From: Teratosphaeria epicoccoides
Lineage: Eukaryota > Ascomycota > Dothideomycetes > Mycosphaerellales > Teratosphaeriaceae
Assembly (NCBI GenBank): GCA_021401465.1
Contig: JADDMT010000047.1
Coordinates: forward strand, 168,979-232,978
Length of the DNA: 64,000 nucleotides
Direction: 5' to 3'
This document shows, piece by piece, positions 24,901-36,029 of the stretch (positions are counted from its first letter, which is position 1; the number at the start of each line of letters is the position of its first letter). A program made the position numbers and the translations under genes. The notes below the pieces were generated by a model. It saw only the letters and a list, made by a program, of their open reading frames with translations. It made no database searches and was not told where the DNA came from.

Positions 24901-26898
24901 GTAGAGGTAGTCTCGAAGTGTCTCGAGCTACGACTCCGACATAGGGTACAGAGGTCGATGCGGAGGATTATAACCCTCCTTAAGGTTAATCGCATGTTCC
25001 GCGTCTAGGGCCCGGGCATGGGCCGCAGCCTCTGCGTCGAAAATATCGGCGTATTCCTCTAACTCAGGCGGAAGGGTAACGTCTTCCTTGATGTTCTGTA
25101 TGCGGACCGCATACACGCATTAGACCTTCTTCATGTCCTTGTAGAAGCTATGTGCGTCACGCATCTGCACTGCAGGAACTTCGCCTATAGAGCTATAGAA
25201 CTAGTTGTTAGTAGCTCTATCAACAACGACTCCCTGCTTGTGGCGCTAAGGGCGGCCGAGCAGGAGCTCCTTATCAGGAACGTCTTCGGCGTAGAAGACT
25301 TCGTTAGTCTCGCGCACTTCTCCCGAGGAGTCCGCGAGTTAGAGGCGCACGTTATACGCGCCTCGAGCCGCTACGCCTTCGCCCCGAAAAGACTTCATGG
25401 TAGGCAGCAGGGCTCCTAGGATCGGCTTTAAACCGAGCCATACGATTACCCTCTAGGGTATCATGTTGACCTCCGCAAGGTCATCTAACATACAGTCTAC
25501 TAGCTCGAGCGAGCCATTAACTCGGACCGCGCCAGATAGGCGCCGCGCAGGCCACGAGTCTACACTATCAGTGACAGACAGCTTAGATACCCGCGGTAGC
25601 CATTCGGTTGTCTCGGGCTTGTCCTTCTTTCGCCTCCCCTCTAGGGAGGTTTCGGACACCTTGCTTACCTTCTTCCTATCACTTCGTTTAGGACAGCGAG
25701 CCGCCTAGTAGTCCCTCGCTCTACAGATGTGGCAGCTAGTCGGAGGCTTCTCGCTACTGTCTTTTGGCTCGGAGGGCTTGCTCCTCCGGAATGAACTACC
25801 GCGTTAGACGTAGCCCCTAGGGCGCTTGTAATAGCGGCCCTTCAGGGGGTCCTCGGGGCTTAGACGCTTATTGTCCTTACCGCCCGATTTCCTATTTTGC
25901 TTCAAGGTGATTTCCATACGTGTCGCAAGGGACACGAGGTCTTGCCGAGTTGTCGGAAGTTCATGAAAAGTCATGATTGTGTTCTGAAGATCGTCATCGA
26001 GTTTGACGAGCAAGTGCCGCATGCGTTGCGTCTTAGTATAGGGTAGCATCTGTCCCTCGAGCGTGGCGAGGTAGGTTGCGAAGCTAGAGGTTGTTTGTCC
26101 CTTCCCCTGCTTAGCCTTCTCGTACTCGACGGACATAGTAAGGGCGCGATTCCCCGGATCCTCGACCTAGTCGACACAGAACTAGCGAAAGTCCGCCTAC
26201 GTATACGTTCTGTTATAGACCCGCATAAGGTCATACCGCTCATGCTAATTGTTGCGAGGTTCCTTATCCTCTTCGAGCCACATTACACTAAAGGCGACTC
26301 GTTCGCCCTCCGTAGAATATCCGCGTAGGTTAAGCACGAAAACTGCCTTACATGCCTGCAAGAAAGTTCGAGCCTCCTTCAAGGTGTCTCCCTTAAACGG
26401 CTTCGGGTTACGTGCGTTACGACTACCTCCTAGTTAGCCTACTATGGCCCCGAATTCAGGCACCAAGTTCGCGGGCATACGCGGAGGGTCTGCGCCTCCT
26501 AGTAAGTTGTCTTCGCGGGTCCCTGGCATGAAATCTCGCTAGATTTCTTCGTCCGCTAGTTCGTTAGTACCGCTCATAGCGACGTCTTCGTCGTCCTCGC
26601 CGTTGTCGCTACTAGGAGTAGTGCGGCTCTAGCTCTAGTTCGCAAGGCGGTTCGCGACCTAATCGACAATCATGGCTACGAGGGCCGGGTCGATAGTCGG
26701 GGTTAGCTGCGGTCCCTATGCGGGGGGTCTATTGCCTAGTCCGCCGCGTAATTGTCCTCTAGCGGAACCGTCGCTCGATATAGTGTCGCTCGTAGCGGGT
26801 ACTTCTGCAGGCTAGTTACTCGGGCTAGCTTCGCCATCGCGGGCGCTCAGGATGGCGCTCGCTACGCGTTAGTTGCGAGTTCGTAGTGCTCTAGACAT
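21934..26898 (-). pseudogene. GyA-3 gag-pol polyprotein, 1,655 codons (lightly RIP-mutated)
   Basis: ATG at 26898 and TAA at 21934-21936 are in frame, with length identical to GyA-2. Long unbroken pieces remain, for example a gag stretch at 25804-26136. Two Cys and the third Cys of the zinc knuckle are intact near 25700-25740, with the His codon changed to Tyr. The protease region reads LVDCMLDD instead of a D[TS]G motif and this is shared with other copies, so it is not a RIP product. Reverse transcriptase, RNase H, integrase and chromodomain follow in the usual order. Stops remain, so this copy is not autonomous. Confidence 0.92.
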
Positions 26899-26947
26899 AT
26901 CGTAGTATTCTCTGCTAGACTGCAAAGCAGGGGGGAGAAAGCAGAAC

Positions 26948-27307
26948 TAATATAGATGTATGTGCTATATGATATGAAAATATCTCGCAGTGTGACAGAG
27001 TAATCCGACCTTTTAGTAGGTACAAGACAGCACTGCTTTCTGCTTATTGCAGAGGTGGCGCTAAGGGTGCTTATAACCCCCGACGCTCCTTAATTAGGGA
27101 AAGCATGTCCGAGCCTAACCCCGTAGGGGTACCGTAGGGTCAGCGACGTGGGGGCGTCCTACGTTGACAACTGATCCTACTTGGACGACATACAAGCTAA
27201 CGTATGTACGAAGGACCCCCTTGCCATATGTGGCAGGGTCACTGCATGCTAAGGGCGGCCATTAGAACCCATGCGGTTTAAATGGTCCCCTAGTATTAAC
27301 CGTATTA
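26948..27307 (-). repeat. GyA-3 5' LTR
   Basis: 360 bp; on the + strand TAATATAG...CCGTATTA (both ends RIP-altered from TG/CA). Followed directly by GCATG, the target duplication, and then the remaining GyA-2 sequence. Confidence 0.95.
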
Positions 27308-27439
27308 GCATGACACATGTTACGCAGGCTATCTACCTATTTACTCTTGCGCGGTGTAAGCGTGCTACATCCCGTACTCTATACGCTCTACGTGCATTAC
27401 TTAGTAAGGCTAGGGACATCCTCATAGGAGGAGGGGCAG

Positions 27440-27799
27440 TAATACGGTTGATACTAGGGGGCTATTAGAGCTGCATAGGTTCCGATGCCCGCCCTTGGCA
27501 TGTAGTAACCCTGCTACACATAGCAAGGGGGTCCTTCGTACATATGTTAGCTTGTATGTCGTCCGAGTAGGATTAGTTGTCGACGTAGGACGCCCCTACG
27601 TCGCTAACCCTACGGTACCCCTACGGGATTAGGCTTAGACATGCTTTCCCTAATTAAGGAGCGTCAGGAGTTATAAGCACCCTTAGCGCTACCTCTGCAA
27701 TAAGCAGAAAGCAGCGCTGTCTTGTACCTACTAAAAGGTCGGATTACTCTGTCATACTGCGAGATATTTTCATATTATATAGCATATACATCTATATTA
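27440..27799 (+). repeat. GyA-2 3' LTR
   Basis: 360 bp, TAATACGG...TATATTA, preceded by the polypurine tract (27426-27439) and followed by CCATG, the second copy of the GyA-2 target duplication. Confidence 0.95.
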
Positions 27800-29253
27800 C
27801 CATGACTGTCATATAGACTAGTAAATTTCAGGACGACCTGAAGAACGCGCTAGTCTACGACCTAACTGCACTTGCTGTCTGTGACGACATTAATAGACAG
27901 GAGGATTAGGAAGACAAAGACGGAATCCTTATGTTCTAAGGATTAGTATACATGCTAACGTCTTTACAATTAGAACTACTACGCCTCTGACATGACGTAC
28001 CTTAGGCAGGACACCTAGGAGTGTCTAAAATGAAGCAAATTCTCTGACAAGAATATTACTTCCCTAGGATAGGCAAGGCAATTAAGGACTACGTCTGTTA
28101 ATGTATAACTTGCTAACGAAGTAAGCATGACTGTCACAAACCATATAGGCTACTACGACTACTCAAGGTACCTTAACGGCCATAGGAATCGCTCGCCATG
28201 GATTTTATCGTTAAACTACCTTAATCGAGAGAACCTGCTACTAATGAGCTCTTCGATAGGATCATGGTAGTAGTCGACTAATTTACTGAGTTTTAGAAGT
28301 TTATCCCTTACCGCGAAGACTTTAAGACTAAAGATATTGCACATGTCTTCATCAAATAGGTAGTAGCACTACATGGTATGCTATAGGACCTAGTAATAGA
28401 TCGAGGATCCGTGTTTACCTCTAACTTCTAGGGAGCCCTAATGAGACAATTCCAGGTCAAACATTAACTAAGTACTTCCTTCTACCCTTAGACGGATAGA
28501 CAGACAGAACGTCTAAATCAGACGTTAGAATAGTACCTTCGATCCTATGTGAATAGGGACTAGAACAACTAGGTAGAGTTGCTACTAATAGCATAGCTCG
28601 CGTATAATAGTACGCTAGTAGAGTCGACAGGACTCTCGCTATTTCAGATGGCATATAGATTAGCTATAAAAGACGTTCCGGATGTCTTAGCTAGTAATCT
28701 AAACCTAGTAGCACTCGGACGAGTAGAACACCTACGCTAACTACAAACAGAAGCACGACTCGACCTATAGTTCTATTAGCAGAACATGGCATAGTACGCG
28801 AATCGTAAGAGAATTAAGGGACTAATTCTAAAGGAGGGGGACAAGGTGTATCTCCTCTACTATTACAACAAATTAGACAAACTAAGTAAAAAACTAGACG
28901 CTGTAAAAATAGGACTATTCAGGATCAAGGCTAAGAAAGCACTAGTTAATTTTGAGTTACAGCTACCTAAGCAGAGAAGAATACACCCTGTGTTCTATGT
29001 CTCTCTACTAGAACAAGTAGCGCTAGACGCTGCACTGCAAATAGAACCCTTACTACTCGACCCTAAAGTAGAAGAACCTAAGTATACTGTCGAAAAGATC
29101 GTTGACACTTGCTAGCGAGATAGACAGCGAGAGTACTTAGTAAAATAGGAAGGATATAGGAGTACCGAGAACACCTAGGACCCCCTAGAATATCTACGAA
29201 ACTGTTAGCAAAAGATACGAAGTTTCAAGAAAAGAACGAACCTAGGGAGAAGA

Positions 29254-29874
29254 TCATAAGCCATGACTAGACTCCTGCGGGACGCTGTTAATCGGCTCGG
29301 CTATTACGCCATCTAGGAAACCCTAATACGAGGCATCAGCGAAACCTTCTATTACGCTCTATGTCGTAGGACTAAGAGCAAGACCCGCCGAAGGATCTAG
29401 GTCGAGAAGAAACCTAGCCTGCGAAAGAGCCTACTCTTCGGCCTCATCCTCCCTGATCTCACGCTCCTCGAGAGCGCGACTATCCTCGACCTCCTAGTCG
29501 ACTACGTCTAACTGTTTCTAGAGACGCATCTCCTTTACATGCGCCTCTATTATCTTCTACGAAGCCTTAGCTAGGACCGCCTTCGCACGATCAAGACTAG
29601 TAATTAGTCTTTTCTGCTAATCGCCTAACCTCTTCTATTTAACCTCTGTTACCTTCGCGTCGTAACTTCGATAGTTGCTAAAGTAACACTACAAACATTT
29701 CCCTAAGGAAATGTGCACCTAACAAACGAGCTTTAACTCCTGACACTAAGTATAGGACTTTATGCTGTCCTAGCCCTAACGATAGATTCGATTCGCGCGG
29801 CGTTTGCGTTTCTACGTTAAAGGGGTGTTAGTGTCTAGGATGACACAAGGCAGTGATATAGAAAGAGAAGACAT
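29254..29874 (-). pseudogene. GyB-2 antisense gene
   Basis: Start ATG 29874; in-frame TGA at 29254-29256 (the corresponding codon in GyB-1 is GGA, so the exact end in the ancestor is uncertain). About 206 codons. Same layout as in GyB-1: basic N-terminus, a Cys cluster, then a charged helical region. Internal stops are mainly TAG/TAA at Trp/Gln positions. Function unknown. Confidence 0.58.
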
Positions 29875-29953
29875 CACGGCACAAAGGAAATGACAAGAGA
29901 AACCCCGCACTAATAAGGTAGCTTAGGGACAAGCTAGGCTAAGAGGGGGATAG

Positions 29954-30423
29954 TGTCATGAGTATTAGGAGTACTATAAGTCATAGGATTATAAGTGTCC
30001 TAAGTGCTATAAGTCATAATATAGTCATAGGAGTACTATAAGTTATAAGCATAGTTATAGGAGAAAGGATCTGTCACGTGAGGATAGATCCCTAGATCTA
30101 TAGGATTAGTCTACAGATTTACAGGCCTACAAGGGAGAGGGGATCTGTCACAGGATGACAGACCCTCGGATCTGTAGGGTTAGTCTACAGATCTATAGAC
30201 ATGGATCTATCAGGTCTGTCGACAGATCTAACAGAGCTGCTCTGTCTCTCTAGTATATAGGGATAGCTTCAGGACAGGTAGTTAGGAGCTTTATACTTAA
30301 TTTAATTCCCTTTCCCTAGGGGATAGTTAGTTACAAGGACAATTGCTATTGTCGATATTCTTTACAGCTCTGCAAGTCTAACACCTGATCCCCTTCCTAC
30401 TATTAGCACCTACCCTTATGACA
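29954..30423 (+). repeat. GyB-2 3' LTR, expanded to 470 bp
   Basis: Same ends as the 8360-8777 LTR (TGTCATGAG...ATGACA) but 52 bp longer. The extra length is near its start, where the unit GTACTATAAGTCATAG is repeated. Confidence 0.9.
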
Positions 30424-30546
30424 TATAGTAAGAAGACTATTAACTAGGCATAAGATAAGGTTAAATACTATTTGCTTCCTTAGTAGCGCTAGGCCTACTT
30501 AAGTGTCTATAAGGCCTTGCAGACAGTCTGTTACTACCGCGATTAA
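30424..30546. other. Gap between GyB-2 and the Harbinger element
   Basis: About 120 bp outside both elements, probably the pre-insertion site or an older element. It ends in TAA (30544-30546), the Harbinger target duplication. No coding potential seen. Confidence 0.6.
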
Positions 30547-30572
30547 GGGCCCTTTCGGTTACTTTAATCGCG
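30547..30572 (+). repeat. Harbinger left terminal inverted repeat
   Basis: 26 bp matching the right end (55905-55930, inverted) with two RIP-type mismatches. Preceded by TAA. The following 390 bp up to the transposase hold more copies of the CTTAATCGCG-type unit, several as palindromes, and no coding frame. Confidence 0.88.
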
Positions 30573-31823
30573 CCTTAATCGCGGTAGCGCGATTAAGGTG
30601 TTAGCGTAATTAGCAGATCCTTTTAGTTAAATCTTAATTGCGGTAGCGCAATTCAGCTTAATCGCGGTCGTTCGCTTAATTATCTAGAAGTAGTATAGTT
30701 AGCTAGTCTTAGCATGCTTTACGAGATGTTAGTCTATAGCTAGATCGCGCTTTGGCGCGCTAAGACTATTTACCTCATTCTTTACAATACTAATTTAATT
30801 ACTATGCTATTAAACACTCGTTCTTAGCGCTAGTTGTAGTATCTGTATTCCCTACTCTATTGCTATCGATTGCTGCAGTTGTAGTTGTTCTAATCGCACT
30901 ATGTGCTACGCTAGCGCTAGCTCTTTCTTCGCTAGTAGCGAGTAGCATTCTTCCTTAAAGCCGCTATGATACTACTTAAGAAGTACGTCTAGTCGATACC
31001 GCTTAGTATTCGTAGTGTTTATGAGGACGCAGAGCGTAGTAAATACGAGACGAGGTAGTTGCTAGCGTAACGAGGCCTCCTATTTAAACACACGCGATAC
31101 TAGCTAGACTAATTGATAGCATTATTAGAGCTTACTAGCCTTAAGGACAGTCGCTAGATTAGTCGCCTTCAGAAGCTTATCATCTTTCTGTATATCGTCA
31201 GCTCTAGCTGCAATTATTCGACTATAATAGAGCTGTTTCATCACTTGTCTTCTACAATCTATGCGGTCTTCTACGAGGTGCTTAAGGCAATAGTGCCTTT
31301 GCACAGGCAGCTTGTCAAACTAGCGGTTACGTCGGACGTTTAAGAGCTTGTAGTAAAGGACGAGATTAGCGTAAAAGATAAGAGGGAGGGTAAATACTAG
31401 CCGTGGTTTCAAGGAGTAGTTAGCGCTCTTAATAGCTCGCATATCTACGCCTTTGTTAAGTCAGGAGATTAAGCGCCATACCGCAATTGTAAAGGGTTCC
31501 TGTCAATTAACGTGTTAGCAGTAGTTAATCATAAAAGGCGCTTTACCTTTGTATACCCTAGGTAGGAAGGATCTGCTCATGACAGTCGTGTGTTAGTAGC
31601 TACTAAGTCGTTAATAAGAGACAGGCTACAGGTACTAGTCAGATGCTATTATCTAGCGGATGCTAGCTATACTAACTCCGCCATGACTTTAGTTCCCTAT
31701 AGGGGTGTTAGGTATTACTTAAAGGAGTAGTATAACGCGAAGGACACGCTGCACACACCTAAGGAGCTCTTTAACCTTTGTTACTTGTCGCTTCGCAATG
31801 TTCTAGAGTACTACTTTAGTATC

Positions 31824-32183
31824 TAATATAGATGTATATACTATATGATATAGAAATATCTCGTAGTGTAACAGAGTAATCCGACCTTTTAGTAGGTACA
31901 AGACAGCGCTACTTTCTGCTTATCGTAGAGGTAGCGCTAAGGGTGCTTATAACCCCTGACGCTCCTTAATTAGGGAAAGCATGTCTAAGCCTAACCCTAT
32001 AGGGGTACTATAGGGTTAGCGACGTAAGGGCGTCCTACGTTAACAACTAATCCTACTTAGACAACATACAAGCTAACGTATGTACGAAGGACCTCCTTAC
32101 TATATGTAGCAGGGTTACTACATGCTTAGGGCAGGCATTAGAACCTATGCGGTTCTAATAGCCCCCTAGTATCAACCGTATTA
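31824..32183 (-). repeat. GyA-4 3' LTR
   Basis: 360 bp, + strand TAATATAG...CCGTATTA, preceded by GTATC and followed by the complement of the polypurine tract (32184-32197). Confidence 0.95.
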
Positions 32184-32981
32184 CTGCCCCTCCTCCTATA
32201 AGGATGTCCCTAGCCTTACTAAGTAATACACGTAGAACGTATAGGGTACTAGATGTAGCACGCTTACACTACGCAAGGGTAAATAGGTAGATAGCCTACG
32301 TAACATGTGTCATGCGTATACCTTAACACCTTCGTAGCGAGTACGAGGCGGAGGCTACTAACTTAGGCGGCTTTTAATCTGTTACATGTTAGGCAGCTTC
32401 GTAACACCTTCGCTTTACATACAGATCGAGATATTAGGAAACTACAAGTACGTACTTTAGTTAATCCTTGAAATTATAGGGCGAGCATGCGCGCCGGCCT
32501 CGCCAAGTAGCTTGGCTGTCCCTATTTAGTCATGACTATAAAGAACGTGTTGTAGAACCTTAGGGTAGTAGGAAGGTATACAGACACTCTGTGCGCGCTA
32601 CTCGAAACAGTAGGAGCGCGCTCCTAGCGCGGGTCTCGCCACATTTTCATGCTAGTAGGCTAGCACGAGTGCAGTTAGCGCACATGCGTAACAGCCGCGT
32701 TATCCGTTCTTGCATTATTAGGTCCTCTTGTAAGTTAACTAAAGGCAGGTACTCTACGCATGTAGTTTGAGTTACTAGCTCAACGGTTGCGATAGGCAAC
32801 AGGGGGGCTGTTAGAGGGTATAAAAACCTCGTCGCTTCCTAAACTTTCCTGTTCTAAGATACTAATATTAACCTCCGCTCCTACTTCGCTTAGCTTGCGC
32901 CTCGCTATGTCTGCGGGTCTAAACTAGAGCTTCTTCTTCTTTAATCAATCAATTAAGATCAACTAACTCATCTTAGCCATA

Positions 32982-34478
32982 ATGGCTTATGTGCTACAGA
33001 CTAAGTTCGACGCTACTTGCTCTGCCCGCGATTGTCGCTTATGTCGACAATGCCTCGACAACCTTAGTAGCTAAGCTGCATACATTTCTCCTCTACATGT
33101 TAGTAAGGCGTCCCCTACCCGCGAGGTATACGTGACTTGTACTAACTAAAGCGTAGCTAAGATCTACGTTAGCGGATTTAATAAGGGTAGTGTCTACTAC
33201 AATTATGTCAACTGTAATAGCAAGCATCAAAAATGCTAAGACCTCCCTAAAGAGGTGTATAGTAAGTACAACTAGCTCTGCTATAACATCGATGACTTCT
33301 AGAGTATACGCGACAAGGGGATTACCGAAGGCACTATAACTATAAACAGGCTACAGGCTAAGTACCGTGAGGTACTTGCCTACCTGCTTAGCGCCCTCTC
33401 GTGCTTTACCGCGACTGCTAACTGTTCTTATAGTAGTGTTTGCTTCGACTCTCTGCTAACAGGCGAAAACGTTTGTCTAGGTCTAATCGCAGACTTAGTC
33501 TAGAAGATCTTAAAGGTGCTAACTATTAGGGTCGAGACCTTCGCTATAGTACGCATATAGTGCAGGTACCCTCTAAGTATAAATGCTGACTTTCTCCGCT
33601 AGGCTAACGTTAGCGTCAAGAAATATCCGACTAGCTGTTAGCGTTAGCAACTCGGGGCCCTTGCCTCTATTAACGATAACTTTAAGACGCGGATAATCCG
33701 CAAGAAGGTTATTAAGCAATTCACCGCTCCTGCTACTAAGGCTACGCCCTAGCGCTATACCGAGAGACAGCCTGCCTCTAAGCCGGTCCTAATGACTAAG
33801 CCGTAAGTTACTTACTCGAATCCTGTCGCGTGCGTATAGCTAACACATTGTAGCGCTACTGCCTACGCTGCCTCGACGCTACTGTCTAAGAAGAAGAAGA
33901 AGGCTAGGGCCAAAATTAAGGTTAGCGACGAGGAAGCCGAACCTTCCCTGCTTGCGACCTGTACTACGTCCGTCAAGACGCTAAGGCACAAGCCTCTAGG
34001 CTAGATCTTTGAGGATGAGGAGGATGACGACGTCTAGGATACCTTCGGTCCTAACGTGATCCCTTTACGCTATAGTGTCACTATACTAGTTACGCCTAAG
34101 GGGGACACTAAGTCTAATGATGTAGTCGACACTTGTGTCAAGAAGCACAAGATGATCTCAAGGGCCGAGCGCGACAGCCGCAAGCACGCTTGAGTCTCTT
34201 CGCCTTCTAATGCTAAGGATAAGGTAGTCGTTACGACTAGGCATAGTAAGGATGTTGCTAGTTCTCTGGCTACTATAGGCTCTGAAGACAAGCTCCCTCG
34301 CAACCTACTAAAGAAGAAGATGCTAGCCTCCCTTCGTGGCGTTGCTACCCCTGTCACTTATGGTCGCTTTAGGGTGTTTAGTAGACCCTATGCGGGTAGG
34401 TAGTCCCTAGCGGACTATAACAAGAGAGACTCTTCTGCTTCGGGTTTAGTTAGGAAGCCCCTAACTAGTAGTCGCTAA
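32982..34478 (+). pseudogene. GyA-4 antisense gene (499 codons, start codon retained)
   Basis: This is the only copy in which the ATG start (32982) survives, giving the ancestral N-terminus MAY...LQTKFDA. It ends at TAA 34476-34478. A TATA box is at 32819-32828. Many TAG/TAA stops are present. The Cys-rich N-terminal region has lost some cysteines (Cys to Tyr, as RIP would give). Confidence 0.75.
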
Positions 34479-35082
34479 GCATTAGCTACGAAGCTAATCT
34501 GAGCATATCTCTTGTTCTCCTTAGGTTTATTCTAGGTGTGCCTCTAGGTATGCCTTTAGGCATCAATGATGTATAAGTAGGGCGTTTGCTTCTCGTTGTT
34601 ACTCCACGCGTTATGCGCTACATACACGTGTTAAGAATTCTGATCTAAAGCCCTTATCTTCCTACGAATCGACCTTCTTAAGCCCTGCTTACGCCTCCTC
34701 TACTCTTCGAATTCACGAATAGCTTCTAGAGCGTTCTTGTAGTCTTTAGCCGGAACCTATTATGTGTACTCAGGTAGGTATCCTTTCTACTTCACTAGAT
34801 AGTACGTTGCGCCCTTACGCTACATACTGTCCTTAATACCCTCGACTTCCTACTCTTCGTTCTCTTCTGCTACTAGCATTAGGTCCGCGGGCTCTTCGCC
34901 CTCGCGCTATACCTATAGTTCGAGTAGAGATACGTAGAAGACATTATGTACACGATACGACAATGGCAATAATAGCCGGTACGCCTACAAGCCTATCGCG
35001 TCGCGTATCTAGAAGGGTCCGACGAACCTTGGCGTCATCTTCTTGCTTAGAAGTTTTAGCTTGAGATTCCGTCTCGAAAACC

Positions 35083-36029
35083 AAGGCCCTAAGTAGACCG
35101 AGTAACTTGTGTTACTCAGCTTACTCACCTACTCGTCTAACTTGGCCTGCTCGTATGTACCCCCGAGAAACTCGGCCTCTCCTGAGCTACTCGTGTCGCA
35201 GACACGAGTAGCTCACAGTGTAAGAGTGCTACTAGTAAGTAACTCACTGCTAGCAGTATACTGGCGGCAAGTAGCTCGGGCACGCAAGCCGAGCTACTCG
35301 AATCAAAACAATTTGCATGTAATAGATGTTAAAGTCATAATTTTGGTTAATACTATACATCTCGTTGTTGTCGCACTATGCTCTTTTACTACTTACACTA
35401 GACCTAACGTACAACGCGAATTAAGCAGATTTGCTAACACTAAACACATATACAGCTTGAACGCAGCTCTCACGATGCCTCTTGAATTCAAGCAAGCTGC
35501 GATATCTGACTTGCGCCTTACGCCCGAAGACCTTAATCGGTATAGCTAGTAACAAATGCATAGCTACTACACACTATCCACACATCCTGTATCGGCCCTT
35601 ACACATGAATCTTCTACTCGCCCTCATCCTCTATTCCGTTCTACTAGCTTACCTTCACTACTACTAACTTTCCTAAAGCGCCACTATTTCGCCCCTCCTG
35701 TAGCTTCTTGAAGGTCGCATCATTAAAGACCTTGTCGCTATAGCCCTTGATCTGCTCTGACAAGGTCGAGTCCGTGAATGTAGTATGCTACTACAACTGA
35801 CTATCCCTTAACTCAGAGTCGTCGAGCGCATCCTCTACCTTCTCTACAACGTTCGACTAGTTGCTTATAAGATCACACTAATCGAGCAGAGCGCATGCTA
35901 TGCTGCATCATAATCGTCAGCTAATGTATACTACATGGCTACTAAACTACCGCTAGTACCTCCTATTAATATCGAAGTGCTAGCGGTATGTTAGTAGCAT
36001 AACGCTAGTATACTACTAGCACACTTACC
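35083..36029. other. Left subterminal region of the Plavaka-like element
   Basis: It contains a perfect 14-bp stem with 3-nt loop (35184-35214, GAGCTACTCGTGTC arms), a second hairpin (35270-35298), many CTACTC/GAGTAG units and two copies of the CCGCTAGTA...CTAGC motif (35950-36022). On the - strand a short coding-like stretch (about 35675-35880, reading VEKVEDALDDSELRD) may be a small gene or last exon. A 146-codon + strand frame at 35109-35549 crosses the hairpins and I do not consider it a gene. Confidence 0.55.

Larger units (their letters stand above)
19139..27307 (-). mobile_element. GyA-3: complete, least mutated Ty3/Gypsy copy, inverted inside GyA-2
   Basis: It is 8,169 bp with both LTRs (19139-19498 and 26948-27307) and the GCATG duplication on both sides. 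It is in reverse orientation to its host element. Fewer CpA sites are converted here than in the other copies: the 3' LTR still starts with TG, many Trp/Gln codons and the zinc-knuckle cysteines are intact. That fits its place as the innermost, youngest insertion of its nest. Confidence 0.96.
11457..27799 (+). mobile_element. GyA-2: full-length Ty3/Gypsy copy interrupted by GyA-3
   Basis: 5' LTR 11457-11816, gag-pol 11866-16830, antisense gene 16971-18467, remainder of the internal region at 27313-27439, 3' LTR 27440-27799. GyA-3 sits between duplicated GCATG copies at 19134-19138 and 27308-27312. Removing GyA-3 plus one GCATG leaves 8,169 bp, identical to the length of GyA-3 itself. It inserted into GyB-2 with a 5-bp duplication. 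Confidence 0.95.
8834..29259 (+). pseudogene. GyB-2 gag-pol, split by GyA-2 (RIP-inactivated)
   Basis: The gag ATG is at 8834. The gag N-terminus is acidic, with a Glu run, then a DIRLDIIRIIQN-type helical stretch. Protease, reverse transcriptase (YLDD near 10563-10574) and RNase H precede the break at 11456. The integrase and chromodomain are at 27805-29259, with TAA at 29257-29259. The integrase still reads LQQEYYF if RIP-type stops are discounted. Small indels relative to GyB-1 change frame within the RT, so this copy is dead for more than one reason. One unbroken piece near 28846-29115 spans the integrase C-terminus to the start of the chromodomain. Confidence 0.88.
8778..30423 (+). mobile_element. 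GyB-2: Ty3/Gypsy copy interrupted by GyA-2
   Basis: The internal region runs 8778-11456, resumes at 27805 and ends at 29953, followed by its 3' LTR (29954-30423). The break is the GyA-2 insertion, with duplication CTATG (11452-11456) and CCATG (27800-27804); the one difference is a C to T transition. GyB-1 has the uninterrupted sequence near 6200-6230. Internal length after removing the insert is 4,828 bp. Confidence 0.9.

Noticed and set aside
35109..35549. 146-codon + strand frame at the left end of the Plavaka-like element
   Set aside because: It runs across the subterminal hairpins and repeats; the protein shows no domain.
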